The notes: generated by a model from the letters alone, not told the origin. DNA of 64,000 nt from Alviniconcha marisindica (GCA_018857735.1 JABMCL010000188.1:2422001-2486000), one strand, 5' to 3'; positions 23,576 through 35,193 are shown, numbered from the stretch's first letter. Program-made: numbers and translations.

Positions 23576-23968
23576 TTGTGTGGTGTGAGCGTGAATGTTG
23601 CTCCCTGATGTTGTTGCTGAGTGTATGTGTTTTTAGTTATGTGTGTGGAGCTGTCATTTTCCGTGTGTGTGTGTGAGATACTGTGGTCGATGTTGGTGGT
23701 GGTTGCTCAGTTTCTCCGGGTGGTGTGTGTGGTGGCATACTGTGTCATGTGTGGCGTGTGACATGTTTTTCTGGTGGGTTGTTGCAGTGAATGCATGTGT
23801 GCAGGCGAACACTGACCATTTCCCACTGAGTGTTGTCTAGCAATATGTCAGTCATGTTGCAAGACATGGCTGTCTTCCCTGGTGCAAGAGTGTGTTGGTC
23901 TCACTGTGTGCAATGTGCGTGGTCTTTGCTGTTGCACCGACCATTATTCCCTGTTTGTCCTGTTGCAG

Positions 23969-24002
23969 CAAAACCCAAGGCTCACAGTGATTCAGAGAAA
24001 AG
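23969..24002 (+). pseudogene. Duplicate of micro-exon 10, frame-breaking
   Basis: Keeps the gttgcag acceptor and gtgagt donor, but is 34 bp against 38 bp in exon 10. Inclusion with or instead of exon 10 would shift the frame. Confidence 0.75.
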
Positions 24003-24109
24003 GTGAGTCTTTTTCTTTTCCCTGTTGTGTGGTAACTTTTCACTGTTGTTGGTAACCTGTTGCAAGAGTCCACTGATATTGTAATCAAAGGGGCTATCAG
24101 TGACTGGCT

Positions 24110-24420
24110 TTGAGCGCTAGTCTTAATGACCAAGCTCCAACACAACAAAGGTTATAAAGAACGCTATTTATTATAACAAAATACAACATGCAAGTTTTCA
24201 GGGTAAGCCCCTCTTTAAAGCTACTTAAGTAACAGTTAAACAGTGACACTGACTATATTCTTCACCTGGTGGGTTTTCAGTGTTTAACTGTTTAGTATGT
24301 GTGCTTGAAAAAAGCGAGTTTACACTGAACCATTTCATCTTGTGTGTTGCTTAAGCAATTTCTTTTAGTCATGTGTGGACTTGTTTTAGAAAGCTAACAG
24401 TCATTCTTATTTCAGATTTT
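24110..24420. mobile_element. Foldback/TIR element, copy in block A
   Basis: The left arm (ggttataaagaacgctattt, aaatacaacatgcaagtttt) and the right arm (ccagtgtttaactg.., gtttacactg.., gaaagctaac) are partly reverse complementary. The right arm seems partly overwritten by minisatellite-like sequence. Confidence 0.55.
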
Positions 24421-24548
24421 TTCTTCTTAATGACCACCAATCAGTATGTCTGTTGTGTCCAGACTGACCAATGAGACTGATGACAAAGGGTAATAAAGTG
24501 TCCGGTCTGTTGTGTTAGACTGACCAATGAGACTGTGACAAAGGTAAT

Positions 24549-25050
24549 AAAGTGTCGGCTGAGACACTGACTATTTCTCCCTGGAGTGTTGCTGAGCAAT
24601 TATACTGTAGTCATGTGGGGCAAGACACTGACCATTTCTCCCTGATGTGTTGCTGAGCAATTATACTGTAGTCATGTGGGGCGAGACACTGACCATTTCT
24701 CCCTGGTGTGTTGCTGAGCAATACTGTAGTCATGTGGGGCGAGACACTGACCATTTCTCCCTGGTGTGTTGCTGAGCAATACTGTAGTCATGTGGGGCGA
24801 GACACTGACCATTTCTCCCTGTGTGTTGCTAAGTGATACTGTAGTCGTGTGGGGTGAGACACTGACCATTTCTTCCTGTGTGTTGCTGAGTGATACTGTA
24901 GTCGTGTGGGGCGAGACACTGACCATTTCTCCCTGTGTGTTGCTGAGCAATACTGGTCATGTGGGGCGAGACACTGACTATTTCTCCCTGGTGGGTTGTT
25001 GAGCGATACTGTAGTCATGTGGGGCGAGACACTGACCATTTCTCCCTGTG
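24549..25050 (+). repeat. About 57-bp minisatellite, block B
   Basis: About nine units of the 22545-23460 family, ending in the functional acceptor of exon 9 (tgtgtgttgtgcag). Confidence 0.95.
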
Positions 25051-25060
25051 TGTTGTGCAG

Positions 25061-25174
25061 CTGATCGTGACTCACCTGAAGGAACAGAACGCAGGACTGA
25101 CCAGTCAGCTGACAGAACTGCAGTCCCAGCTGGAATGGGCCCGCAACACAGAACGCACTCTCATTGATAGTCAG
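25061..25174 (+). CDS. Coiled-coil gene, exon 9
   Basis: 38 codons, phase 0 to 0: LIVTHLKEQNAGLTSQLTEL, continuing to RTLIDSQ. The acceptor is tgttgtgcag and the donor cag|gtactt. A roughly 57-bp array abuts the acceptor and a (TG)n tract of about 690 bp begins after the donor. A damaged copy of this exon lies at 23470-23575, inside a duplicated block. Confidence 0.88.
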
Positions 25175-25177
25175 GTA

Positions 25178-25178
25178 C

Positions 25179-25238
<60 letters not shown>

Positions 25239-25263
25239 TAGTTTGTGTGTGTGTGTGTGTGTT

Positions 25264-25343
<80 letters not shown>

Positions 25344-25384
25344 TTTATGTGTGTGTGTGTGTGTGTGTGTGTCTAGTTTATGTG

Positions 25385-25445
<61 letters not shown>

Positions 25446-25464
25446 TGTCTGTAGTTTATGTTTG

Positions 25465-25495
<31 letters not shown>

Positions 25496-25531
25496 TGTGT
25501 GTGTGTGTGGTCTGTGGTCTGTGTGTGTGTT

Positions 25532-25600
<69 letters not shown>

Positions 25601-25624
25601 GTGTGGTGTGTTGTGTGTGTTGTG

Positions 25625-25662
<38 letters not shown>

Positions 25663-25680
25663 TGTGTGTGTGTGTGTGTT

Positions 25681-25727
<47 letters not shown>

Positions 25728-25782
25728 GTGGGGTGTGAGTGTGTGTGGTGTGTGTATGTGTGTGTGTGTTGTTTTGTGGTGT

Positions 25783-25820
<38 letters not shown>

Positions 25821-25870
25821 ATGTGTGTGTGTGCATGTGTGTGTGAGTGTGTGTGTGCATGCATGCATGT
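25178..25870. repeat. (TG)n microsatellite, about 690 bp
   Basis: TG broken at intervals by tagttt, ggtgtg and cat, giving a loose second-order pattern. It separates exons 9 and 10. Confidence 0.97.
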
Positions 25871-26055
25871 GTGCATAGCTGCATAACTGTATACACCACA
25901 TTTACACCACGAAGTGTTGTCTCCAATTGTCTTCACTGTTGCAAGACATGTGCTGTCTTCCCTGTTGCAAGACATGTGTTGTCTTCATTGTTGTTGCAAG
26001 ATGTGCGTGGTCTTTGCTGCTGCCCGACCTGTATGTCTTGTTTGTCCTGTTGCAG

Positions 26056-26093
26056 CAAACAACCCAAAAGGCTCACAGTGACTCAGAGAAAAG
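26056..26093 (+). CDS. Coiled-coil gene, exon 10 (38-bp micro-exon)
   Basis: Twelve codons, QTTQKAHSDSEK, plus AG. The acceptor is gtcctgttgcag and the donor aaag|gtgagt. It converts phase 0 (exon 9) to phase 2, exactly as exon 11 requires: AG plus A gives Arg. Skipping it would shift the frame, which supports its reality. The homologous 34-bp copy at 23969-24002 would break the frame. Confidence 0.78.
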
Positions 26094-26184
26094 GTGAGTC
26101 TTTTTTCTTTTTCACTGTTGTGTGGTAACCTGTTGCAAGAGTCCACTGATATTGTAATCAAAGGGGCTATCAGTGACTGGCTTT

Positions 26185-26500
26185 GAGCGCTAGTCTTAAC
26201 GACCAAGCTCCAACACAACAAAGGTTATAAAGAACGCTATTTATTATAACAAAATACAACATGCAAGTTTTCAGGGTAAGCCCCTCTTTAAAGCTACTTA
26301 AGTAACAGTTAAACAGTGAAAAATGATATGTATGATACTTATCTGCTTTGGGTTTTTCACTGTTTAACTGTTGTTTAAGTATCGTTTTGTTGCTTGAAAA
26401 AAGGAGTTTACCCTGGAAATTTGCATGTTGTGTTTTGCCATAATAAAGAATGTTCTTTTTAAATTTTTATGTGTTTGGATCTTGTTTTAGAAAGCTAACA
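26185..26500. mobile_element. Foldback/TIR element, intact-looking copy
   Basis: Left arm (ggttataaagaacgctattt, acaacatgcaagttttcagg, agttaaacagtgaaaaat) pairs with right arm (tttttcactgtttaactgtt, gtttaccctggaaatttgca, tgttgtgttttgcc, aaagaatgttct), giving a nearly full-length palindrome of about 300 bp. The outer ends are gctagtctta and gaaagctaac. Confidence 0.7.
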
Positions 26501-26572
26501 GTCATTTTTATTTCAGATTTTTTCTTCTTAATGACCACCAATCAGTATGCCATCCAAAAGATTTTGTTCAAC

Positions 26573-27108
26573 TAATAAAATGTCCTGGTCTGTTGTGTCC
26601 AGACTGACCAATGAGATTGATGACAAAAGGTGATAAAGTGTCCTGGGCTCTTGTGTCCAGACTGACCAATGAGATTGTTGACAAAGGGTGACAAAGTGTT
26701 GTGGTCTGTTGTGTCCAGACTGACGAATGAGATTGACAACAAAGGGTAAAGTGTCCAGACTGACCAATGAAACTGATGACAAGGGTAATAAAATGCCATG
26801 GTCTGTTGTGTCCAGACTGACCAATGAGACTGATGACAAAGGGTGATAAAATGTCCTGGTCTGTTGTGTCCAGACTGACCAATGAGACTGATGACAAAAG
26901 GTAATAAAGTGTCCTGGTCTGTTGTGTCCAGACTGACCAATGAGACTGATGACAAAAGGTAATAAAGTGTCCTGGTCTGTTTATGTCCAGACTGACCAAT
27001 GAGATTGGTGACAAAGGGTAATAAAGTGTCCTGGTCTGTTTATGTCCAGACTGACCAATGAGATTGGTGACAAAGGGTAATAAAATGTCCTGGTCTGTTT
27101 ATGTCCAG
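26573..27108 (+). repeat. 58-bp minisatellite before exon 11
   Basis: About nine units of gtccagactgaccaatgaga, ctgatgacaaagggtaataa and agtgtcctggtctgttgt. Each has the acceptor and start of exon 11. Confidence 0.95.
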
Positions 27109-27583
27109 ACTGACCAGTGAGATTGACGACCTGCGAGTCAAGCTCCAGCATGCCCTGACGGAGCTGCAGACAGTGAAGGCTGCCTACGACGAGCAGCTGA
27201 TGGAGAAGTCCACGCTGACGGAGCAGCTGTCGCTGACGGAGTCCCGCCTGCACGAGAGCCTGCAAGGGAAGACCAGCCTGGAGCAGGAGCTGCGCAGCAA
27301 GATGGAGCTGGAGCAGCAGGTGCGTGAGCTGGAGCGCAAGCTGGTGGAGAAGTCGCGCCTGGCCGACAGCTACAACGACGAGAGGAAGCAACGTCTGGAG
27401 CTGGAGGGCAAAGTGCAGGAGCTGAACCAGGAGCAGGAGCAGGAGCTGGCCTCGCTGCGCGCCGAGGCTCAGAAGGAGAAGCAGCTGCGCTGCGAGCTGG
27501 AGTTCAAGGTTCAGGAGTTGGAGCAGATGCTGGATGACCTCAAGGTGGATGGGGACACGCTGCAGCAGAGCATGAAGGCCAAG
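27109..27583 (+). CDS. Coiled-coil gene, exon 11 (largest)
   Basis: One base plus 158 codons, starting LTSEIDDLRVKLQHALTEL and ending DTLQQSMKAK. The acceptor is ttatgtccag and the donor aag|gtcagt, phase 0. An uninterrupted high-GC coiled coil with heptads such as LEQELRSKMELEQQVREL and few breaks. The upstream 58-bp array copies this exon's acceptor and first bases (gtccagactgaccaatgag versus gtccag|actgaccagtgag). Confidence 0.93.
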
Positions 27584-27749
27584 GTCAGTGGCGTGTGGAT
27601 GTATTTATATTTTTGTTGTTGTGGAGTTGGGAATTGCTGCTGCAGTGGGCAGTTCGGTTGGTTTCCCTGTGGAAGGTTAGGTTTTGGTGAGTCACGCTAC
27701 CCACCCCCTGTCTGATTTATGACGTCAGAGGTGAGCTTCTTTATGGCCT

Positions 27750-28830
27750 GTTAGTGACTACACCTGTGATGTTATTTAGGTGAAATTTGAGGCCTGGTTA
27801 GTGATCACACCTGTGTTGTTATCTAAGTGAACTTTGAGGCCTGGTTAGTGATTACACCTGTGTTGTTATCTAAGTGAACTTTGAGGCCTGGTTAGTGATT
27901 ACACCTGTGTTGTTATCTAAGTGAACTTTGAGGCCTGGTTAGTGATCACACCTGTGTTGTTATCTAAGTGAACTTTGAGGCCTGGTTAGTGATCACACCT
28001 GTGTTGTTATCTAAGTGAACTTTGAGGCCTGGTTAGTGATTACACCTGTGTTGTTATCTAAGTGAACTTTGAGGCCTGGTTAGTGATTACACCTGTGTTA
28101 TCTAAGTGAACTTTGAGGCCTGGTTAGTGATTACACCTGTGTTGTTATCTAAGTGAACTTTGAGGCCTGGTTAGTGATTACACCTGTGTTGTTATCTAAG
28201 TGAACTTTGAGGCCTGGTTAGTGATTACACCTGTGTTGTTATCTAAGTGAACTTTGAGGCCTGGTTAGTGATCACACCTGTGTTGTTATCTAAGTGAACT
28301 TTGAGGCCTGGTTAGTGATCACACCTGTGTTGTTATCTAAGTGAACTTTGAGGCCTGGTTAGTGATTACACCTGTGTTGTTATCTAAGTGAACTTTGAGG
28401 CCTGGTTAGTGATTACACCTGTGTTATCTAAGTGAACTTTGAGGCCTGGTTAGTGATTACACCTGTGTTGTTATCTAAGTGAACTTTGAGGCCTGGTTAG
28501 TGATTACACCTGTATTGTTATCTAAGTGAACTTTGAGGCCTGGTTAGTGACTACACCTGTGTTGTCTTTTAGGTGAACTTTATTGAGGCATGATTAGTGA
28601 CTCCACCTGTGTTGTTTTTGAGGTAAACTTCTTTGAGGCCTGGTTAATTTCTCCACCTGTGTTGTTTTTGAGGTGAACTTCTTTGAGCATTGAGGCCTGG
28701 TTAGTGACTACACCTGTGTTGTTTTTGAAGTCAACCTCTTTTAGCGTCGAGGCCTAGTTAATGATCCTACCTGTGTTATTACTGAGGTGAACTTTGAGCA
28801 TTTGAACAGTGAGGCAGTGAACCCACCTGC
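27750..28830 (+). repeat. 47-bp minisatellite before exon 12, about 22 copies
   Basis: gtgaactttgaggcctggtt, agtgattacacctgtgttgt, tatctaa. A homogeneous centre (27800-28550) with diverged right units running toward the acceptor. Confidence 0.96.
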
Positions 28831-28842
28831 GTTGTTTTTCAG

Positions 28843-28935
28843 ATTAACTCCCTGGAGCTCCGTGCGCAGAAGCTGCAGGATGACCTGTTTGCTGCGCAGG
28901 ATGAGGCTGCCTCCCTACAGCAGAAATATGAGCAG
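28843..28935 (+). CDS. Coiled-coil gene, exon 12
   Basis: 31 codons, phase 0 to 0, starting INSLELRAQKLQDDLFAAQD and ending LQQKYEQ. The acceptor is cgttgtttttcag with a good pyrimidine run; the donor is cag|gtctgt. Preceded by a 47-bp array and followed by a 62-bp array. Confidence 0.87.
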
Positions 28936-28974
28936 GTCTGTGATTGCTTTAGTCAGTGTCTTTCACATCTGTGC

Positions 28975-29965
28975 ACTGTAGACTGAAACAACAGTGACAA
29001 TGCCTGTGACCAAAATTTGACACTGTCAAAAACAACAACAGCGACAATGCCTGGGACCAAAATTTGACACTGTTAAAAACAGCAACAGCGACAATGCCAG
29101 TGACCAATATTAACCTGTACAGACACATGCACATCTTGTAGTTTTGCATTGATCCTGCCTGTGAGATATATCCTGTACAGACACACGCCCATCTTGCTTG
29201 TAGTTTTGCATTGATCCTCTCTGTGAGATTTATCCTGTACAGAAACATGCCCATCTTGCTTGTAGTTTTGCAGTTATCCTGTCTGTGAGATTTATCCTGT
29301 ACAGAAACATGCCCATCTTGCTTGTAGTTTTGCAGTTATCCTGTCTGTGAGAGTCATCCTGTACAGTCACATGCCCATCTTGCTTGTAGCTTTGCAGTTA
29401 ACCTGTCTGTGAGATTTATCCTGTACAGAAACATGCCCATCTTGCTTGTAGTTGTGCAGTTATCCTGTCTGTGAGAGTCATCCTGTACAGAAACATGCCC
29501 ATCTTGCTTGTAGCTTTGCAGTTATCCTGTCTGTGAGAGTCATCCTGTACAGAAACATGCCCATCTTGCTTGTAGCTTTGCAGTTATCCTGTCTGTGAGA
29601 GTCATCCTGTACAGAAACATGCCCATCTTGCTTGTAGTTTTGCAGTTATCCTGTCTGTGAGATTTATCCTGTACAGAAACATGCCCATCTTGCTTGTAGG
29701 GGTTTTGCAGTTTTTTACCTGTTTTTTTGTGAGAGGGGGATTTATCCTGTACAGAAACATGCCCATCTTGCTTGTAGCTTTGCAGTTAACCTGTCTGTGA
29801 GATTTATCCTCTACAGACACACGCACATCTTGCTTGTAGCTTTGCAGTTAACCTGTCTGTGAGATTTATCCTCTACAGACACACGCACATCTTGCTTGTA
29901 GCTTTGCAGTTAACCTGTCTGTGAGATTTATCCTCTACAGACACACGCACATCTTGCTTGATTTT
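28975..29965 (+). repeat. About 62-bp minisatellite after exon 12
   Basis: About 14 units of tcctgtacagaaacatgccc, atcttgcttgtagttttgca and gttatcctgtctgtgaga, preceded by three units of acaatgcctgtgaccaaaat. Confidence 0.94.
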
Positions 29966-30189
29966 CCCTCATGCAGACTCAGTGGGTTTGAATCTTTGCA
30001 GTGTCAGTGTCAGGGTGGCTGCTTGCACCCACTGCAATGAATGACACACCTCCACACATAGAAAAAGCTGATGTTGCAGTGTTCCTCAGCTGAACGCTGG
30101 GGGTCACCTGGTGCGTGCAGTCATTGTCCACCACTCGGAGCTCGGCAAGGAACCCTCCAAGACACTGGAGCAAATCTTTGATTGTGTAA

Positions 30190-30790
30190 TTGACAGATAG
30201 CCCTTTCACCTCATCAGAGGCATGAGGCTATACTAATAGACAGCCCTTTCACCTCATCATAGGCAGTGTCGGAGGCATGAGGCTATACTGATAGATGGCC
30301 CTTTCACCTCATCAGAGGTAGTGTTGGAGGCATGAGACTATACTGATAGACGGCCCTTTCACCTCATCAGAGGTAGTGTCGGAGGCATGAGGCTATACTG
30401 ATAGACCTTTCACCTCATCGGAGGTAGTTTTGGAAGCATGAGATTATACTGATAGACAACCCTTTCACCTCATCAGAGGCAGTGTCAGAGGCATGAGGCT
30501 CCTTTCACCTCATCAGAGGCAGTGTCGGAAGCACAGGCTATTCTGATAGCCCTTTTGAGGCATGAGGCTATTCTGATAGCCCTTTTGAGGCTTGAGGCTA
30601 TACTGATAAACAGCCCTTTCACCTCATCGGAGGCAGTGTCAGAGGCATGAGGCTATACTGATAGCCCTGTCACCTCATCAGAGGCAGTGTCAGAAGAACG
30701 AGGCTACACTCATAGATAGCCCTTTCACCTCATCAGAGGCAGTGTTGGAGGCACGAGGCTACAGTCATAGATAGCCCTTTCACCCTGTTG
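30190..30790 (+). repeat. About 60-bp minisatellite before exon 13
   Basis: About ten units of gccctttcacctcatcagag, gcagtgtcggaggcatgagg and ctatactgatagac. The exon-like piece resembles exon 13's start. Confidence 0.92.
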
Positions 30791-30793
30791 CAG

Positions 30794-30895
30794 GCGGTGG
30801 CGGAGGCGGAGGATGCCAGGTGTGAGATGTTGAAGCAGCAAGCCCAGGCCATGGAGCAAGCTGCCCAGGCAGCTAATGGAGCTGTCAGCCTGGAG
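30794..30895 (+). CDS. Coiled-coil gene, exon 13
   Basis: 34 codons, phase 0 to 0: [20 protein letters not shown], continuing to NGAVSLE. The acceptor is caccctgttgcag and the donor gag|gtactc. Alanine-rich helix. Units of the upstream array (gaggcagtgtcggaggcatg) resemble the start of this exon (caggcggtggcggaggcgga), so the array probably grew from this junction. Confidence 0.84.
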
Positions 30896-30904
30896 GTACT
30901 CCAC

Positions 30905-31063
30905 GCGTGTTTGTGTGTATGTGTGTGTGTGTGTGTGCATGTGTGTGTGTGTGTGTGTGCATTCATGTGTGTATGTGCGTGTGTGTGTGTGTGCATTCGT
31001 GTGTGTGTGTGTGTGTATGTGTGTGTGCATTCATGTGTGTATGTGCGTGTGTGTGTGTGCATT

Positions 31064-31116
<53 letters not shown>

Positions 31117-31200
31117 ATCCATGTGTGTGTGTGTGCATTCATGTGTGTTTGTATATGTGTGTGTGTGTGTGTGCATGTGCATGAGTGCTTGCGTATATGT
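30905..31200. repeat. (TG)n with GCATTCAT interruptions
   Basis: Imperfect TG tract after exon 13. Confidence 0.95.
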
Positions 31201-31389
31201 GGGTGTGGGTGGGTGGGTGTCTGTCCATGCAGTTACCCCTTTGACACATCTCATTGCTGTTGTCACAGGCATGGTTAGAAAGTTTTGCTTTCATTCACAT
31301 GACCTTGAATGTAGGACGAATGATAAGAGAGCAGGCTGTGTGTGTAGGAGTGATAAGAACTTAATTTCATGACTGATCCCTGTCCTTAG

Positions 31390-32430
31390 TTGTGTACCTT
31401 CACAGACTTTATCCATAGGAGTGTTGAGAGTGTGCTTTCAGTGACCAATCTCTGTCTTTAACTGTGATAAAACAACTTGCTTTTACTGAGAAGACTGTCC
31501 ATGGGAGTGATAATAGAATGGATACGCTTTCATTGAGCAGGAAAGACTTTGTGAAAGTGACCAGAGAGCTTGCTTTCATTGACCAGACATTGTCCACAGG
31601 AGTGATAGAACAGCTTGCCTTTACTGATGAGACTGTCTGTAGGAGCGATAGAACTTGGTAGGAACAGTAGGAGTGATAAGAGATGTTGACAGGAGCGATA
31701 AAACAGCTTGCCTTTACTGACAACAGTCTGTAGGAGCGATAGAACTTGGTAGGAACAATAGGAGTGATAAGAGATGTTGACAGGAGCGATAGAACAGCTT
31801 GCCTTTACTGACGAGACTGTCTGTAGGAGCGATAGAACTTGGTAGGAACAATAGGAGTGATAAGAGATGTTGACAGGAGCGATAAAACAGCTTGCCTTTA
31901 CTGACAAGACAGTCTGTAGGAGGATAGAACTTGGTAGGAAGAGTAGGAGTGATAAGAGATGTTGACAGGAGCGATAGAACAGCTTGCCTTTACTGACGAG
32001 ACTGTCTGTAGGAGCGATAGAACTTGGTAGGAAGAGTAGGAGTGATAAGAGATGTTGACAGGAGCGATAGAACAGCTTGCCTTTACTGACGAGACTGTCT
32101 GTAGGAGCGATAGAACTTGGTAGGAAGAGTAGGAGTGATAAGAGATGTTGACAGGAGCGATAAAACAGCTTGCCTTTACTGACAACAGTCTGTAGGAGCG
32201 ATAGAACTTGGTAGGAACAATAGGAGTGATAAGAGATGTTGACAGGAGTGATAAAACAGCTTGCCTTTACTGACAAGACAGTCTGTAGGAGGATAGAACT
32301 TGGTAGGAACACGTAGGAGTGATAAGAGATGTTGACCAGGACGTATAACTTGTTTAAAACAGCTGAGAGATAGACTGTACGTAGGAATGATAAGACGTGT
32401 TGACCAGACTGTATCTGTAGGAGTGGTAAA
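31390..32430 (+). repeat. About 93-bp minisatellite
   Basis: Units of gagatgttgacaggagcgat, agaacagcttgcctttactg, acgagactgtctgtaggagc and gatagaacttggtaggaa. Internal sub-repeat taggagcgata/taggagtgata. Confidence 0.93.
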
Positions 32431-32439
32431 ACACTAGCT

Positions 32440-32700
32440 TCAGATGAGAGTCCGGGGTTTGGACCAATTCGTAGTGAAAGGCGGTTTAAGAGCGTTAGGC
32501 TGTAAGCGAGACCTCAGTTCGATACTGCTAGGGCTCTTCTTTCTCTTCAAAAAGGTTTGGTTTGTGGACACTGTCTTGTGACTCTGTCCATCACTTCCTA
32601 CTGAAACATTAAAATGGCTCTCATCGCTGCCCATCTTAATGCAGGAATCATTCTGGTGGTGACAGTGTAGCGATATGTATATAATCTCCCTCTCCCTCCA
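32440..32700 (+). mobile_element. Possible tRNA-derived SINE fragment
   Basis: A B-box-like cagttcgatactg sits near 32515, after ggcggtttaagagcgttagg. No tRNA cloverleaf can be drawn. The tail includes CTCCCT-rich sequence. Low confidence from one motif. Confidence 0.25.
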
Positions 32701-32874
32701 CCTCCATACCCCCTTCCCCCTCTTCTCCCCGTCCCTAATAAGCCTTATGGTTTCTGTGGACGTTAAGCACCATGTTTATATACTAAGACTAGCCTTGAGT
32801 AATGAAACTGTCCGTAGGAGTGACAAGACATGTTGACCAGACTATATCTGTAGGAGTGGTAAAAGACTAGCCTT

Positions 32875-33720
32875 CATAGTTCAGGAGCTGTGTGAGATCG
32901 AGGTGGCCGTCCTGAGCTGTCCGTCCTAATGAGCCTTCTGGTTTCCGTGGATGTAAAGAATTATTGAACCGTGCTTCGGCATTGGTCACAACTTGTCCCT
33001 AATATGTCAACTGACATCTGAGGACATTAAGCATCACTTCATCATCATCAGACTAGCCTTGAGTAATGAGACTGTCCGTAGGAGTGACAAGACATGTTGA
33101 CCAGACTATATCTAAAGGAGTGGTAAAAGACTAGCCTAATAAGCCTTATGGTTTCTGTGGACGTTAAGCACCATGTTTACTTAATTTAAGACTAGCCTTG
33201 AGTAATGAGACTGTCCGTAGGAGTGATAAGACATGTTGACCAGACTATATCTGTAGGAGTGGTAAAAGACTAGCCTTGAGTAATGAGACTGTCCGTAGGA
33301 GTGACAAGACATGTTGACCAGACTATATCTGTAGGAGTGGTAAAAGACTCACCTCATAGTTCAGGAGCTGTGTGAGAGTCGAGGTGGCCGTCCTGGGCTT
33401 CCGTCCTAACGAGCCTTATGGTTTCCGTGGACGTAAAGCTATATTGAACCATGCTTCGGCATTGGTCTCAGCTTGTCCCTAATATGTCAACTGACATCGG
33501 AGGACATTAAGCATCACTTCATCATCATCATAGCACACTCTCATAGTTCAGGAGCTGTGTGAGAGTCGAGGTGGCCGTCCTGGGCTGTCCGTCCTAACGA
33601 GCCTTCTGGTTTCCGTGGACGTAAAGCTATATTGAACCATGCTTCGGCATTGGTCTCAGCTTGTCCCTAATATGTCAGCTGATATCTGAGGACATTAAGC
33701 AACACTACCTACCTACCAGA
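32875..33720 (+). mobile_element. Dispersed retroelement-like repeat, three near-full copies
   Basis: Copies at about 32880-33050, 33355-33530 and 33540-33720 share gaggtggccgtcctgggctg, gagccttctggtttccgtgg, catgcttcggcattggtctc and aacttgtccctaatatgtca, ending in gaggacattaagca. Tails differ: (CATCAT)n in the first two, (CTAC)n in the third. A fourth copy is at 58365-58545. Partial copies at 32735-32780 and 33135-33180. Confidence 0.8.
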
Positions 33721-34545
33721 CTCACCTTGAGTAATGAGGCTGTCTGTAGGAGTGACAAGACATGTTGACCAGACTATATCTGTAGGAGTGGTAAAAGACT
33801 AGCCTTGAGTAATGAGACTGTCCGTAGGAGTGACTTTCACTGATGGGACTGTCTTTAGGAGAAATGACCTTGGTAGGAGTGGTAGGAGATGTGGCTTTCA
33901 CTGACCAGGACTGTCTGTAGGAGCGAAATACCTTGGTAGGAATTGTAGGAGATGTGGCTTTCACTGATGGGACTGTCTTTAGGAGTAAATGACCTTGGTA
34001 GGAGTGGTAAGAGATGTGGCTTTCTCTGACGGGACTGTCTGTAGGAGTAAATGACCTTGGTAGGAGTGGTAGGAGATGTGGCTTTCTCTGACCAGGACTG
34101 TCCGTAGGAGCGATAGACCTTGATAGGAGTGGTAGGAGATGTGGCTTTCTCTGATGGGATTGTCTGTATGAGCGATAGACCTTGATAGGAGTGGTAGGAG
34201 TTGTGGCTTTCACTGACCAGGACTGTCTGTAGGAGCGATAGACCTGTCTGTAGGATGATATGTTAGTAAATATAAATGGTATATATTATGTACATGTATG
34301 TGAACAAGCGCGTTGAGCTCGCTCAGCGGGGAATAGTGCTATAGAAAATTTATGTATTTATTATTACCTTGATAGGAGTGGTAGGAGATGTGGCTTTCAC
34401 TGACCAGGACTGTCTGTAGGAGCAGCAGACCTTGGTAGGAGGTGTAGGAGATGTGGCTTTCACTGACCAGGACTGTCTGTAGGAGCAGCAGACCTTGGTA
34501 GGAGGTGTAGGAGATGTGGCTTTCTCTGACCAGATGTAAAAGAGC
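33720..34545 (+). repeat. About 63-bp minisatellite before exon 14
   Basis: Units of gatgtggctttcactgacca, ggactgtctgtaggagcgat and agaccttgataggagtggta. Interrupted at 34255-34370 by sequence ending gtgctatagaaaatttatgt and an ATTATTA tail, a SINE-like insertion. Confidence 0.92.
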
Positions 34546-34562
34546 AGCGTGTTCCCTTGCAG

Positions 34563-35019
34563 GAGTTGGAGACCTCTCTGGAGGCCTCCCAGAAGCAGCT
34601 GCAGGAGGCCCTCAACGAGCTCAACACCGCCAACACCAAGATCTCACAGCTGGAGGAAGGAGTGCTCCACCTCCAAGGCAGAACTCAAGAGGTGCTTCAC
34701 GGAAATGAAAACTGTCGTCTTCCAAAAGGAGGTGGACTCCAGCAGAACAGAGGAGCTGGAGAATTCCGTGAAACAGCTCAAGCGTGACTTGTCTGAAAGT
34801 GTCAGTGCTCTGGCCGCGACAAAATCGCAGCTGAAAGACAAGCAGAAGTTGCTGGATGCTGTCCGGCACGAAATGGAGTCGCTGAATCGTGAGATGGAGT
34901 ACCTTCGGGAATCGTCGGCCAGTGATATGGAGGAGAAGACGCAGCACCGAGAACGATTCAAGGCCTTTGAGGTCAGGGTCAGACAGCTGGAGCAGGACAA
35001 CACAGAGCTGGCCAGAAAG
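34563..35019 (+). CDS. Coiled-coil gene, exon 14 (contains a frameshift)
   Basis: The exon starts ELETSLEASQKQLQEALNEL in phase 0 after gttcccttgcag. The second half reads TSKAELKRCFTEMKTVV to QLEQDNTELARK before donor aag|gtgaga. The two halves are in different frames: the shift lies at about 34652-34658, in a run of G and A. A 2-bp loss, or a 1-bp gain, reconciles them and restores phase 0 at the donor. Both halves are clearly coding coiled coil, so this is a sequence error or a damaged allele rather than a wrong exon call. Confidence 0.82.
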
Positions 35020-35097
35020 GTGAGAGGTCAAATGTCGGAGCTGTCATGTCATGATTTGTAATTGTAATATGTATGTACAATTGATTGTATATGTGCA

Positions 35098-35193
35098 TAC
35101 ATGTGTGTGTGTATGTGTGCGTGCACGTGTGTGCGTATTGATGTGTGTGTGAGCATGCAAATGTGTGCATATGTGTGTATCTGTAGGAGTGCA

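Noticed and set aside
31530..32312. 260-codon minus-strand frame
   Set aside because: Translation of the roughly 93-bp array (31 codons).
32480..32540. tRNA gene
   Set aside because: One B-box-like motif, but no acceptor stem or anticodon arm can be drawn; at most a SINE fragment.
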